The notes below the pieces were generated by a model. That model saw nothing but the letters and a program-made list of their open reading frames with translations. It did no database searches and was not told the DNA's origin. A stretch of 64,000 nt of DNA. It comes from Spirochaetaceae bacterium. Lineage in GTDB: Bacteria > Spirochaetota > Spirochaetia > Treponematales > Treponemataceae. The position numbers were made by a program, and so were the translations under genes. The DNA lies in assembly GCA_017416145.1 (NCBI GenBank), contig JAFQDD010000009.1:1-64000 (forward strand), in the 5' to 3' direction. Below, in pieces: positions 45,619-55,247 of the stretch; the stretch's first letter is position 1; every line of letters starts with the position of its first letter.

Positions 45619-47301
45619 ATGGGGTTTACTTTGCCATCTGAAATAACATCTGGAATATTACTAATTTCCTTACTTCTCTGTTTTATTGTAGCTGCATTCT
45701 TATTTATGTTGCTGTTATCAACAAAACGAAAAAAATTCATAACTGTACCACTTACACAGTTTTTATCACTAATAGTAGTTTTTATCGGAACAATTTTTAC
45801 AATCACTTCTGGAAGCGTTATTCCTTTAGTTGTAACACTTTTACTAGAAAACGTACTTCTTATTCCACACTATATGGGAATGAAAAACCATAGATTAGAA
45901 AGAGATAGAAGACCAAAAGAAGAAAAAGTAGAAATTGTTGAACCAGTTGTAGTTCAAGAAGAAGTTATCGAAGAAGAAACTTCCAAAGAACTTCCTGGTA
46001 TGAGTTTATTAACCACAAGTCACGAATTCGTTGTTCAAGCTTCTGAAGCATTCTCAGAAGAAGCAGGACTTGCGAGATTATTAGACCAAATCAACAACGG
46101 TATCATCAAAGAAACAAAGGCAGACGGTGGAGCAATCCTACTAGTTGATGATTTTGATGATGTAATTGCAGTAAAATCCTACACAGGAGACTTCCCTCCT
46201 CCATATAAACTACCAGATGATGTTCCACACAAAATCGTGAGAGTTGAAACAAACTTCCGTTTTGCACAATTCTCATTGGATGAAAACATCTTTGGTCAAG
46301 TAGTAAAATCAGGACAAGCAGAACTTATCACCAATGGAAAAGAAGATTCTCGCTTATATGAAAATGAACCAGAAGACTTCTTGAAATTAGGTTCTTACAT
46401 TATTATCCCATTAAAACTACAGGACACAGTAATTGGTGTAATTGCTTTGGCTCGTACCCACGAAAAAGAACCATTTACTGAATATGACTTCCAAGCAGCC
46501 CAAGTTTTGACAGACTTTGCTTGTGGAGCTATAAAAAGTGTTTATTCTTTCCAAGAAGTTGTAGAACACGCAGATTTAACAAGAGAAGCTGAAATTGCAG
46601 GAAAACTTCAGATTACACTACATCCAAAGTTACTTCCAAATGTTCCAGGTCTTTCTTTAGGTAGTTTTTACAACACTTCTGAAGGTGTTTGTGGTGACTA
46701 CTATGATGTTCTACCTTCTCGAGTTGATCGAATATCATTTATTTTGGCCGATGTTGCAGGAAAAGGTATGACATCTCTAGTTATTATGGTAATGATTAGA
46801 GCAATTATGAGATTGATTGTAAACACAACACAATCTGCATCAACTATTCTTTCTTGGGTAAACAGAGGTATTGCACTAGAAAGTAATATTGACCACTTTG
46901 CAAGTTTAGCCTTGGTAAACTACGATTCAACCGCCAAAAAGATACAATATGCCACAGCTGGTTCTACACCGATTTTGTATTACAATTCAAAAACTGATGA
47001 AATTACACAGATTTCTAAGGTTACAGAGCCTATTGGGGTTGAAAAAAATACAACTTATACCGATAATGAATTAGAAGTAAATTCTGGTGATATTATTGTT
47101 ATGTATTCTGATGGTGTTGCAGAATCAGTTAATATTGCTGGTAGACAATATTCAAAAAATAGACTAATACAAATAGTAACAGAAAACAAACATCTTTCTG
47201 GAAAAGAAATCGCAGGTCTTGTTAAGACTGATATCAAACAATTTTGTGGGTCTGTTCGTCAACACGACGATCAAACCGTACTAATTATTAAAATACAATA
47301 A
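45619..47301 (+). CDS. RsbU-type PP2C phosphatase with membrane anchor and GAF domain
   Basis: 560 residues. Two to three membrane segments (about 8-32 and 38-80), an acidic linker, a GAF domain (about 140-310, ending A-C-G-A-I-K-S-V) and a SpoIIE/PP2C phosphatase domain (335-560): E-G-V-C-G-D-Y-Y-D-V, L-A-D-V-A-G-K-G-M-T, A-T-A-G-S and M-Y-S-D-G-V-A-E. It should dephosphorylate the STAS protein encoded next and so switch the partner kinase. ATG 45619 lacks a ribosome site; a TTG at 45631, after GGGG, is an alternative start. Confidence 0.85.
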   Translation: MGFTLPSEITSGILLISLLLCFIVAAFLFMLLLSTKRKKFITVPLTQFLSLIVVFIGTIFTITSGSVIPLVVTLLLENVLLIPHYMGMKNHRLERDRRPKEEKVEIVEPVVVQEEVIEEETSKELPGMSLLTTSHEFVVQASEAFSEEAGLARLLDQINNGIIKETKADGGAILLVDDFDDVIAVKSYTGDFPPPYKLPDDVPHKIVRVETNFRFAQFSLDENIFGQVVKSGQAELITNGKEDSRLYENEPEDFLKLGSYIIIPLKLQDTVIGVIALARTHEKEPFTEYDFQAAQVLTDFACGAIKSVYSFQEVVEHADLTREAEIAGKLQITLHPKLLPNVPGLSLGSFYNTSEGVCGDYYDVLPSRVDRISFILADVAGKGMTSLVIMVMIRAIMRLIVNTTQSASTILSWVNRGIALESNIDHFASLALVNYDSTAKKIQYATAGSTPILYYNSKTDEITQISKVTEPIGVEKNTTYTDNELEVNSGDIIVMYSDGVAESVNIAGRQYSKNRLIQIVTENKHLSGKEIAGLVKTDIKQFCGSVRQHDDQTVLIIKIQ

Positions 47302-47316
47302 GGAGAAATATATACT

Positions 47317-47655
47317 ATGGAACTAAAGATCCGAAAAAATGGTGAAATTTACATCATTGATGTAAACGGTGAAATGGACTTGTATAATTCTTACAAATTG
47401 AAAGAACTAGTAATGAAAATGCTTGAAAAGAATGTTCACAGTTTTGTAATCAATCTAGAACAAGTAGATTACATTGACTCAAGTGGAATTGGAGCATTGA
47501 TTTACATTTGTTCAACAATCAAAAAGTTTAATTTAAAACTATCTATTGCAAACATTCACGGCTCTGTAAAAAAAGTTATTGAGTTGACAAAACTTATGGG
47601 GTACTTCCCTATTGCAAATAGTGTAGAAGAAGCTTTATTGAAGATTTCTGAATAA
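47317..47655 (+). CDS. STAS-domain anti-sigma/anti-kinase antagonist (RsbV/SpoIIAA-like)
   Basis: 112 residues, a single STAS domain. The phosphorylation site lies in Q-V-D-Y-I-D-S-S-G-I-G-A-L near residues 50-60, where the RsbW kinase would modify Ser. Fifteen bases after the phosphatase, with AAGGAG in between. Together with the flanking genes it forms a complete partner-switching module; no sigma-B gene is next to it. Confidence 0.9.
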   Translation: MELKIRKNGEIYIIDVNGEMDLYNSYKLKELVMKMLEKNVHSFVINLEQVDYIDSSGIGALIYICSTIKKFNLKLSIANIHGSVKKVIELTKLMGYFPIANSVEEALLKISE

Positions 47656-47705
47656 AATTTGTACAACAGAATTTACAACAAAACTTTAAACAAGGATGTT
47701 ACATT

Positions 47706-48257
47706 ATGGAGCAAATTAAAGAACTACGATCAGACGGCAGCGACCCATTGTTCGACAAAACAAATATGCTTTTTAAGGAATTTCCTTCTGATTTTAGACA
47801 AATTAGATATTTCACATTGTTGATTGTGCAATCAGCACCATTAGAAATTAAAGAAATTAACCTATTAGAACAACAAATTAGTGAAGTAATCAAAAATGCT
47901 GTAAAACACGGTAATGAATGTGATACAAGCAAAAAAGTTAGAGTATGGTACTCATTTAGCCCTACTCATGCACACATTATCGTAGAAGACGACGGAGAAG
48001 GATTTAAAGACTTAGAAAAATGGAATGAGTTTAACCGAAAACGTCTTGATTGTTTACACACACAAAACTTTGAAGAACTATCTGAATTTGTTTCATTCCG
48101 TACACAAAAAAGTGATGATCACGACGGTGGTAACGCATTGTTTGCGGCTCTAGAATACTGGAACGGTGGATTTGTTTACAACGACAAACGAAACGGTGTT
48201 GCAATGCTAAAACGTTTCCAACAAAAACGTCATGGTGTTACAATCGACGGTGAATAA
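47706..48257 (+). CDS. RsbW-like serine kinase / anti-sigma or anti-effector factor
   Basis: 183 residues with a GHKL ATPase fold: N box E-V-I-K-N-A-V-K-H-G-N-E near 60-70, G1 box V-E-D-D-G-E-G-F near 100. It is longer than RsbW of Bacillus by about 20 residues, mostly at the C-terminus. It should bind and phosphorylate the STAS protein and hold an unknown effector. AAGGA site; last gene before a strong terminator. Confidence 0.85.
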   Translation: MEQIKELRSDGSDPLFDKTNMLFKEFPSDFRQIRYFTLLIVQSAPLEIKEINLLEQQISEVIKNAVKHGNECDTSKKVRVWYSFSPTHAHIIVEDDGEGFKDLEKWNEFNRKRLDCLHTQNFEELSEFVSFRTQKSDDHDGGNALFAALEYWNGGFVYNDKRNGVAMLKRFQQKRHGVTIDGE

Positions 48258-48273
48258 TTAGAGATGACACTAT

Positions 48274-48311
48274 AAAAAAGAGATTAAGACTGCTGTCTTA
48301 ATCTCTTTTTT
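48274..48311. terminator. Bidirectional terminator between the Rsb cassette and wzz
   Basis: Perfect 17-bp arms (AAAAAAGAGATTAAGAC and its complement) with a four-base loop; T runs on both strands. A second inverted repeat (GGTCAA at 48351, TTGACC at 48377) lies nearer to wzz. Confidence 0.92.
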
Positions 48312-48424
48312 TGTGTTAATAATTCAAAAATGGTTGAAGAACAAAAAGTAGGTCAAAGATTTTTATAAAACTTCCCTTGACCACCACCTTATATATTAAC
48401 TATCAAAATATTAAAATCTTAAAA

Positions 48425-49459
48425 CTATTTGTTTTCAGATTTTTCCTTAGATTCCTTTTTTTGAGTTAATTTTTCCATTGCAACAGGATCATTTTTTATA
48501 TTTTTAATAGCATTTAGCAAGAAAGCCATAAAGATAGAAATAAAGAAACCAGCAAAAGTTATTATTATACATAACATACCACGACTTGGACCACTTTTTT
48601 GATCAGGAACTTCTGCTGTTTGAATAATCTGGAAAACAGGTTTTTCACTAGCCATTTGTACTTTTAGCAATTCCAATTGAATCTTTAATTGAGAATAAAC
48701 TTGTTCTTGAGCCTGTAACTCAGCCTTTAGAATAGAAGTATCCAACATAATTGAAGGAATACTAGATGCAGAACCATAACTTACAGAAGACTCAAGAGAT
48801 TGTATCTTTTTTTGTAAATTCAACATTTCTTGATACGAATTTTCAATATTTTCTTCAAGATTCTGTTTCTCTAAAATATTTTTATCGATACCAAGACTTA
48901 AGAACATATTTTCCATAAGACCAACAGCATAGTTCACTACTTCTGATGCGAAAACGGGGTCAATATCTGTAAAAGAAATTGAAAACACACCACTTTCATC
49001 ATCAAAACTCGCAACAAGCTTTTCTTTTAATGCTTTTCTAGTTTCTGCTTTAGGATGTTTTTCAATTTTGTATCTTTCAACTAAATTAAATTTTTCGATA
49101 ATAGGATCTAAAAAAGTATTTGTACCAGCAAAATATATTGCTAGGCCACTATTACTTGTACCTCCAGCAGAAACACCTGCCATACTTGCCAAAGCCTCAA
49201 GCCCACTACCTGAAAGCATAGAATTCAATGAACCACTGGAAGAGTCAGAATTATTTATAAGCATAAGAGCATATGGTGTATATTCATTTGGTAAAATAGA
49301 TTCTTCTGGAGGTTGAACAAGACTTATTATAGAAATTGTCAATGCTAACACAACAGATAAACAAGTAACGATAATAATCATCCATTTATAACGTAATAAA
49401 ACAGCAAATAAATCAATTAAAGAGATTTCCTCATCTTGATTTTGAATTTGTTCTTCCAT
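48425..49459 (-). CDS. wzz: Wzz-family polysaccharide chain-length regulator
   Basis: 344 residues with the Wzz/PCP layout: a membrane helix at about 26-50, a periplasmic domain with coiled coil (195-260, K-I-Q-S-L-E-S-S), the Pro-rich motif P-D-Q-K-S-G-P-S-R-G before the second helix (about 292-318) and a short basic cytoplasmic tail. No tyrosine-kinase domain. It sets the length of O-antigen- or capsule-like chains. Two bases after the wecA-like gene stop, so co-transcribed. Confidence 0.85.
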   Translation of the reverse strand: MEEQIQNQDEEISLIDLFAVLLRYKWMIIIVTCLSVVLALTISIISLVQPPEESILPNEYTPYALMLINNSDSSSGSLNSMLSGSGLEALASMAGVSAGGTSNSGLAIYFAGTNTFLDPIIEKFNLVERYKIEKHPKAETRKALKEKLVASFDDESGVFSISFTDIDPVFASEVVNYAVGLMENMFLSLGIDKNILEKQNLEENIENSYQEMLNLQKKIQSLESSVSYGSASSIPSIMLDTSILKAELQAQEQVYSQLKIQLELLKVQMASEKPVFQIIQTAEVPDQKSGPSRGMLCIIITFAGFFISIFMAFLLNAIKNIKNDPVAMEKLTQKKESKEKSENK

Positions 49460-49460
49460 A

Positions 49461-50534
49461 CTAATTTTTATCCTCGTTTTGTTTTTTTAGGTTGCAATCC
49501 TGTAGACAACCTTTTTGTAACTGATTAAAATATCTGTTCACATAATGAACAAAAATAAATAAACAAATTACAACAAAGTAAGCCGCAGATATAAAAGCAG
49601 TTCCTACTCTCCTACCTGTATACATACTGAAAACAATCATAGCACCTATAAAAGTTTGAATAGTTAGTATACAAATTAATATTGTAGTTTTTGTAAAACC
49701 TATATTTAGTAATTTATGATGTAAATGAGCTTTGTCTGGAGAAAAAATCCCTTTCTTGTCTCTAATACGACGAATAATAGCTGCTACTACATCGATAGTT
49801 GGTATTGAAGAAATCAACAAACAAATTAACACTTGGTTATAGTCATAAGTTGTATCTAAAGGATTTAAAACTGGAATAACAGCAATAATAAAACCTAGAG
49901 AAGTACTTCCCCCATCCCCCAAAAAGATTTTTGCATTAGGTTTATTCCAAACCATAAAACCTGCAATACTAGCAGCCAATAAAAATAACATTGGATAATA
50001 TGACCAGTTTTTTACAAAACCACAAATTGCAAATGTTAAAACTGAAATTAAAGATAAACCACTACATAACCAATCAATGCCATCAATCAAATTATAAGCA
50101 TTTACACATAATATAATCCAAAAGAAAATAGCAAAACGCCCCATTTCAAAAGGCAAATTCAAATTTAAAAAGTGTTTAAAATAAAACGGACTTAAGGCGA
50201 TAATCAAAGCAGAAGCAATCTGTAAACAAAATTTTATTTTTGCATCTAGACTAAAATAATCATCCAAAATACCAGTAATAAAAATGATAAAAAACGCTAA
50301 AATAACCTGCCAATATTCCATACAATTAAAGTATGGAGTATAAAAATCATATAAAACTACAAACAAAATAAAAGCAACAAAAACAGCGATTCCACCGAAA
50401 CGAGGAATATTTCCAGTATGGATTTTTCGTTCATCAATTTCATCAAAGATTTTTTTCTTGTTACAAAACTTAATAATTAGTGGACATAGTCCGCAACTCA
50501 ATAAAAAAGCTAACACAGAATATACAATTAACAT
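49461..50534 (-). CDS. WecA/MraY-family undecaprenyl-phosphate sugar-1-phosphate transferase
   Basis: 357 residues, about ten membrane helices. Family markers: R-K-I-H-T-G-N-I-P-R-F-G-G, the Asp pair in G-I-L-D-D-Y-F-S-L-D near 93, N-A-Y-N-L-I-D-G-I-D near 150, F-L-G-D-G-G-S near 207 and the H-L-H-H motif near 270. It loads the first sugar phosphate, typically GlcNAc-1-P, on undecaprenyl phosphate to begin a surface polysaccharide. No ordinary ribosome site is present: a run of 13 G ends eight bases before the ATG (see repeat entry). This makes expression potentially variable. MraY itself is less likely because of the neighbours wzz and rfb. Confidence 0.87.
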   Translation of the reverse strand: MLIVYSVLAFLLSCGLCPLIIKFCNKKKIFDEIDERKIHTGNIPRFGGIAVFVAFILFVVLYDFYTPYFNCMEYWQVILAFFIIFITGILDDYFSLDAKIKFCLQIASALIIALSPFYFKHFLNLNLPFEMGRFAIFFWIILCVNAYNLIDGIDWLCSGLSLISVLTFAICGFVKNWSYYPMLFLLAASIAGFMVWNKPNAKIFLGDGGSTSLGFIIAVIPVLNPLDTTYDYNQVLICLLISSIPTIDVVAAIIRRIRDKKGIFSPDKAHLHHKLLNIGFTKTTILICILTIQTFIGAMIVFSMYTGRRVGTAFISAAYFVVICLFIFVHYVNRYFNQLQKGCLQDCNLKKQNEDKN

Positions 50535-50542
50535 TGAACATA

Positions 50543-50555
50543 CCCCCCCCCCCCC
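50543..50555 (-). repeat. Poly-G tract (13 G on the minus strand) before the wecA-like start codon
   Basis: Thirteen C on the plus strand, so 13 G in the transcript, ending eight bases before the ATG where a Shine-Dalgarno site would be. It can pair with anti-Shine-Dalgarno CCUCC through a G-U wobble. Runs of this length slip during replication; poly-G tracts control expression of tpr genes in Treponema pallidum (established). Confidence 0.85.
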
Positions 50556-50584
50556 ACGAATTTTTGGTACAGTACTATAATACT

Positions 50585-50614
50585 ATTATATCACAAAAAA
50601 ACGAGAAATGTAAA
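50585..50614 (-). promoter_or_regulatory. Promoter of the wecA-like/wzz genes
   Basis: TTTACA (50614-50609), 18-base spacer, TATAAT (50590-50585) on the minus strand. Expected start near 50578, which puts the G tract in the leader. Confidence 0.6.
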
Positions 50615-50647
50615 CATAAACGAAGGTAAAGTGTAATTTTTATAGAA

Positions 50648-51115
50648 TTATTCTAATCTTCCTTTATCAAACAAATCACTTTTCAAAAATACAGACAAAC
50701 TTTCTTGCCATTGAGGAAGACTAATTCCCAAAGCTTTTTGAATTTTATCTTTGCTTAAAACTGAATATGCTGGGCGTTTTGCAGGAGTTGGATATTCTTC
50801 TGTAGTACAAGAATTTACAACGCAATCTTTATTTTGAAGATAACCGGCATCAATTCCTTGATTTTTAATTTCTTTTGTAAAATCCCACCAAGTTGTTTCA
50901 CCTAAATCTGTAACATGATAAATTCCATAAGGAATAGGATTTTCTTTTGAGATGATTTTTAGAATTACGGGGGCTAAGTCCCCAGCAAAAGTTGGAGTTC
51001 CTTTTTGGTCAGCAACAACTTTTACAGCTGTATTTTTATTTATAGCACGAAGCATTGTGTAAACAAAGTTTTTTCCTGCCCAACCGTAAAGCCAAGCAGT
51101 TCTTAAGATATATCT
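50648..51115 (-). pseudogene. rfbD: rfbD (dTDP-4-dehydrorhamnose reductase) remnant lacking the N-terminal half
   Basis: Only the C-terminal 155 residues remain. The frame reads [18 protein letters not shown] at 51115-51065, the middle of RfbD, then D-Q-K-G-T-P-T-F-A-G-D-L-A and R-P-A-Y-S-V-L-S near the end. The first 130 residues, with the NADPH-binding G-x-x-G-x-x-G and the catalytic Y-x-x-x-K, are gone; the sequence instead joins the 3' end of rfbA, overlapping it by 13 bases. An ATG at 51055 could start a 135-residue fragment, but it could not bind cofactor. This looks like a deletion that removed rfbC or spacer DNA plus the 5' half of rfbD. Confidence 0.85.
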
Positions 51116-51978
51116 GCAATGTATTTCAAATATTCGCCGTATTCGGTTTTGTAGCCGCTAGCTAAGTTCAAAAGTTGATCTTTTGTAAGCCAACCATTTC
51201 TGTATGAAATTTCTTCTATACAAGAAACATACATACCTTGACGCTTTTGAATTGTGGCGATAAAGTTACTTGCTTCTTGCATTCCGTCATAAGTTCCTGT
51301 ATCTAACCATGCTAAACCACGACCAAGAGGTTCTACAGAAAGTTCCCCTCGTTTTAGGTATTCATTGTTTATTGATGTGATTTCTATTTCCCCACGACTT
51401 GACGGTTTTACGTTTGCAGCAATATTTACAACTTCATTTGAATAAAAATAAAGCCCCGGAACAGCATAATTTGATTTTGGATTTGCAGGTTTTTCTTCAA
51501 TTCCCAAAACTTTTCCAGATTTATCAAATTCTACAACACCGTAAGCTGTTGGGTCTTTTACAATATATCCAAAAATCACGCTTTCATTTTTTTCTTCTAC
51601 AGTTTGTCGGGCTCGTTTTAATACAGCAGAAAACCCACGACCATAGAAAATATTATCACCTAAAACAAGAGCAACAGAGTCTGAACCAATAAAATCTTTT
51701 CCAATTATAAATGCATCTGCAAGGCCACGAGGTTGTTCTTGAATAGCATATTCAAATTTCATTCCAAGCCATTCCCCATCCCCAAAAAGTTCTTTAAAAC
51801 AAGAAATGTCCCGAGGAGTAGAAATAATCAAAACTTCACGAATTCCTGCCAACATCAAAACAGAAAGAGGATAATAAATCATAGGTTTATCATAAAGAGG
51901 CAAAATCTGTTTTGAAACAGCCTTTGTAATAGGATAAAGACGAGTACCGCTTCCACCAGCTAAAATAATACCTTTCAT
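51103..51978 (-). CDS. rfbA: Glucose-1-phosphate thymidylyltransferase
   Basis: 291 residues, full length. [11 protein letters not shown] near the start is the nucleotide-binding motif; [13 protein letters not shown]-x-x-P-K-S-N-Y-A-V and W-L-D-T-G-T-Y are typical of RmlA. It makes dTDP-glucose from glucose-1-phosphate and dTTP. Its stop codon comes from sequence shared with the rfbD remnant in another frame, so the last few residues may not be original. AAGGAAG site; four bases after rfbB. Confidence 0.95.
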   Translation of the reverse strand: MKGIILAGGSGTRLYPITKAVSKQILPLYDKPMIYYPLSVLMLAGIREVLIISTPRDISCFKELFGDGEWLGMKFEYAIQEQPRGLADAFIIGKDFIGSDSVALVLGDNIFYGRGFSAVLKRARQTVEEKNESVIFGYIVKDPTAYGVVEFDKSGKVLGIEEKPANPKSNYAVPGLYFYSNEVVNIAANVKPSSRGEIEITSINNEYLKRGELSVEPLGRGLAWLDTGTYDGMQEASNFIATIQKRQGMYVSCIEEISYRNGWLTKDQLLNLASGYKTEYGEYLKYIADIS

Positions 51979-51982
51979 TTGC

Positions 51983-53107
51983 TTATCTTCCTTGGTCTGT
52001 GTAGTTTTTTGAAATCCAGTTTTTATAGTCGCCTGATAAAATGTGATTTATCCATTCTGGATTATTCAAGTACCATTTTACTGTGGCGAGTAGGCCTTGT
52101 TCGAATGTCATTTTGCGTTGCCAACCAAGTTCGTTTTTGATTTTTGTACAGTCGATAGCGTAGCGTTTGTCGTGGCCAGGACGATCTTTTACGTAAGTAA
52201 TTGTTTTTTCAACATCTTCAGCTGATTTTCCAGTTTCAGCAGCTGTAAGTTCAATTACTTTGTGAAGAAGTTTGATGTTTTGCCATTCGTTTTCGCCACC
52301 GATATTGTATTTTTCACCAGTTTTTCCGTTTTTAACGATGAGCCAAACTGCACGGTTGTGATCTTCTACATAAATCCAGTCGCGAATGTTATCACCTTTT
52401 CCGTATACTGGAAGATTTTTTCCATCACGAATGTTTGAAATCATCAATGGAAGCAATTTTTCTGGGAATTGATATGGACCGTAGTTGTTTGTACAGTTTG
52501 AAAGTGTGATTGGAAGTCCGTATGTGTGGAAATATGCCATTACAACGTGGTCTGAACTTGCTTTACTTGAAGAATATGGAGAGCGAGGATCATAAGGAGT
52601 TGTTTCTAAGAAGTAGCCTGTTTCCCCAAGGGAACCGTAAACTTCGTCTGTAGAAATGTGATGGAACAAAACATCATCACGAATTGTGCCGTCTTCTTTT
52701 TTCCAGTAGTTGCGGGCAACGTCAAGCAAAGTGAAAGTTCCCATAACGTTTGTTTTCATAAAAGCTTCTGGACCTAAGATTGAACGGTCTACGTGACTTT
52801 CTGCTGCAAAGTGAATTACAGTGTCAATGTCATATTGTTTAAAAATGCGTTCAATTTGTTCACGGTCGCAAATATCAACTTTTTCAAAAAAGTAGCGTGA
52901 ACCACCATATTGTTTTTCTATATCAGCAAGGCTTTCTAAGTTTCCTGCGTAAGTAAGACAGTCAACATTTACAATTTTGCCTTGGAAGTTTGCGTCATTA
53001 AAAAGATTTCCTTCTGCGGTGGAAAGCCCAAAAAGATAGTGAATAAAGTTTGAGCCAATAAAACCAGCTCCACCAGTAATAAGAATGTTGTTTAATTTAC
53101 GTGCCAT
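51983..53107 (-). CDS. rfbB: dTDP-glucose 4,6-dehydratase
   Basis: 374 residues from ATG 53107, which has AGGAGA upstream; an in-frame ATG at 53152 gives a 15-residue extension without a site. NAD motif G-G-A-G-F-I-G-S near 12; active site T-D-E-V-Y-G and the Y-S-S-S-K-A catalytic Tyr/Lys; C-terminal [11 protein letters not shown]. It makes dTDP-4-keto-6-deoxyglucose. With rfbC absent and rfbD broken here, the rhamnose pathway stops at this product unless other copies exist elsewhere. Confidence 0.96.
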   Translation of the reverse strand: MARKLNNILITGGAGFIGSNFIHYLFGLSTAEGNLFNDANFQGKIVNVDCLTYAGNLESLADIEKQYGGSRYFFEKVDICDREQIERIFKQYDIDTVIHFAAESHVDRSILGPEAFMKTNVMGTFTLLDVARNYWKKEDGTIRDDVLFHHISTDEVYGSLGETGYFLETTPYDPRSPYSSSKASSDHVVMAYFHTYGLPITLSNCTNNYGPYQFPEKLLPLMISNIRDGKNLPVYGKGDNIRDWIYVEDHNRAVWLIVKNGKTGEKYNIGGENEWQNIKLLHKVIELTAAETGKSAEDVEKTITYVKDRPGHDKRYAIDCTKIKNELGWQRKMTFEQGLLATVKWYLNNPEWINHILSGDYKNWISKNYTDQGR

Positions 53108-53196
53108 GAAAACTCTCCTAGAGGGGATGATGTAAGTTGTAATAATTCTCATACATCTTACATCAAATTTTCAGTATAATTTAAGTAAGTTTACTA

Positions 53197-53330
53197 TTTT
53201 GTAATACAAATTTAGTATTAAATACTAAAATTTGTATTTATTTTGTACTTGTTTTGTAATACGAATTGTACAAGGATTCACTATTTTTGTCAATTTTGGG
53301 TATTTTTATGTTTTTTTTATTTTGTAATAT
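53197..53330. repeat. AT-rich intergenic element with a long palindrome and three TTTTGTAATA repeats
   Basis: The 350-bp gap before the orphan gene holds a near-perfect palindrome at 53203-53238 (arms of 17 and 18 bases, one bulge) and copies of TTTTGTAATA at 53197, 53252 and 53320. Nothing in it looks coding. It could hold operators for divergent rfbB and the gene at 53464. Confidence 0.5.
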
Positions 53331-53463
53331 ATAAAAAATTTAGATTCTTAATTTTAACGAAAAACTAATCATAACTTAATGATAAAATCACACAATCTTA
53401 ATTTTTTTCTAACAAATATTTGGTTAAATCAAGGCATATAAAAAAAATGAGGGGTGTAAAAAA

Positions 53464-53829
53464 ATGTTTATTCAAAATTATGAAGATTACTTTGAAATTT
53501 ATCAAGGATTTAATGATGTAAAAGAGGTTGCTGATTATATTGATGATGTTTTGAAGTTACGTCGTTATTTTTTTAATAGCGATTTTATCTCAATGCGAAA
53601 ACACATTAATCAAATCTGTACAAAATACTCTTGGCAGTTTTATATTTGGAATTATTTTAATCGAATTATGCCTAGGAATTATACAGAAGAATTCATTAAT
53701 GCAAATCAGTTTTTATTGAGTATTGGAGGATTTTTAATTGTAAAAAATGTAGCAAATTACAAAAAAAGACTATCCAAAGAGCAAAGTAAGCAAATCGAAT
53801 TGTTAGCTGAAAAGTATAAGCAGAATTAA
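53464..53829 (+). CDS. Hypothetical protein, island gene
   Basis: 121 residues, unknown family. Rich in Tyr, Phe, Asn and Ile; mostly helical by eye, with a hydrophobic stretch near 80-95 (F-L-L-S-I-G-G-F-L-I-V) that is too short for a safe membrane call. GGGGTG lies seven to twelve bases before the ATG. It has a hairpin after it and stands alone, opposite in direction to everything else between 48 and 64 kb. The only plus-strand gene of the island. Confidence 0.6.
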   Translation: MFIQNYEDYFEIYQGFNDVKEVADYIDDVLKLRRYFFNSDFISMRKHINQICTKYSWQFYIWNYFNRIMPRNYTEEFINANQFLLSIGGFLIVKNVANYKKRLSKEQSKQIELLAEKYKQN

Positions 53830-53867
53830 TTTTGAATCAATAAAACCTATTCACTTTTAAACATAAA

Positions 53868-53898
53868 AAAGCTGTACAACAATGTGTTATACAGCTTT
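53868..53898 (+). terminator. Hairpin after the orphan island gene
   Basis: AAAGCTGTA/TACAGCTTT arms with a 13-base loop; tail is AATTTAATTTT, so a modest intrinsic terminator, usable from both sides. Confidence 0.6.
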
Positions 53899-53979
53899 AA
53901 TTTAATTTTAATAAATAACGAAAATTAGGCATTTCGGGATTTTCGACCCTGTAAAATTTTCTAGATTGCCTTTTTTGTG

Positions 53980-55247
53980 TTAGAGTTTTGAAAAATTACA
54001 AGAATAATAATTTAAGGAATTTATAACATTATCAATTATTTTATTAGTTTTATTTGTGGTTTTAAAATCCGTTACTAATTCTTTTATTGATTGCATATTA
54101 AATTTTTCATCGATTAATTCTGTTCCGGCATTAATTCCAACATCAGATGCAACATTTAATAGAACATTCATAGAATCTAATCCTGGAATTAAGGTTTTTA
54201 ATGTGTTTCCAATAAGATACTTTCCTACTTTAAAAACATTAGAAATGTTTTGACGATTTTTATAGATTTTCAACGCATCTTTTCTTGAAATCTTCTTTTC
54301 TTTTTCGATATTACTAACTTCAATTAGTATTTCAAAAACATCATTCCATGTTACTTGTGTTTTAACATTTCCCTGTTTAGAAATATTTAAGTGTGATAAA
54401 TGTGAGGGATTTAATTTTTTTATGGTTGATGAATCTGTTATTGTTTTGAATTTTGTTGAAATATCAGAGCCTTCGTCATCATTTACAGCTGATGCTATTG
54501 CTAAATTATATGAACAATCAATTAAATTACGCATGTAATGAATTATTTCTTTACTGTAATATTTTTGCATTCGTTTTAAAAAATCATAAAACACAGAACG
54601 TCTATATGATTTTATGGTTTTTCCTTCATTATCTATTTTAAAATCAGTTAATAAAGAAATGAATTCCTCATCTTGAACCTCTTCTGCCATTTCGATAAAA
54701 AGCTCATTCATATTTTGTGTAAATCGCTTGGTGGTTTTTATTTCTTTTTGTGCAAGTATATCTATTATTTGAAAATTGTCATAAACAGTTTCCATATACT
54801 CTGCTTGTTCGTTTGTTAATCCATCCACATGAAAATTGGTATAGTGGTTATTAACATTTTCAAGTATTTTGTTTGTATTTTCTTTCTTTCTGAAGTTTCT
54901 AAATTAGACAAAAAAGGAAAAATAGAATATTCATATAAGGAATTGTCATTAGTAACGCCTTCAGCCAAGGTTTTTACAAAGTGATTTCGTAATGAATATT
55001 CACCAGGAAAAAGATTTATTGTAATAAATCCATTTTTTATAAGTTTTATAAAAATGTCTTGATTTGAATAAGTAATATTAAAAATACTTGTTGAATCAAT
55101 ACATTGTGAAGGCGTTAAACAAGGCTTATATCCAGTTAATAGCAAATTAAATAAATAAGTTTCAGAAAACAGTGCATTTTGAAGTGAGCCCATCTCTCCA
55201 TTTAGTTCAATTTGAGTTTTTACAGAATCAAAGCAATCAACATACAT
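53980..55247 (-). pseudogene. Unknown protein gene frameshifted at a GAAA repeat, coupled to Nudix gene
   Basis: Two overlapping frames make up one interrupted gene. The upstream frame (55247-54816) is sensible up to S-N-L-E-T-S-E-R-K-K and then runs into a hydrophobic tail; the downstream frame (from 54903 to 53980) reads K-K-E-N-T-N-K-I-L-E-N-V-N-N before V-D-G-L-T-N-E-Q. The join is at 54878-54890, where the minus strand has (GAAA)3. One more GAAA unit would fuse the frames into about 422 residues. No family is recognised. The C-terminal third has a Gly/Leu-rich stretch (Y-L-I-G-N-T-L-K-T-L-I-P-G-L) that may insert into membrane. The start overlaps the Nudix gene by 11 bases; an in-frame TTG at 55268 is less likely. 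Confidence 0.7.
54878..54890 (-). repeat. Tetranucleotide repeat (GAAA)3 at the frameshift
   Basis: Three GAAA units on the minus strand followed by one A. Adding one unit restores the reading frame of the gene spanning 53980-55247. Short, so slippage would be rare unless longer alleles exist. Confidence 0.65.

Noticed and set aside
53203-53238. AT palindrome read as a terminator
   Set aside because: No gene ends toward it; both neighbouring genes begin on its two sides.
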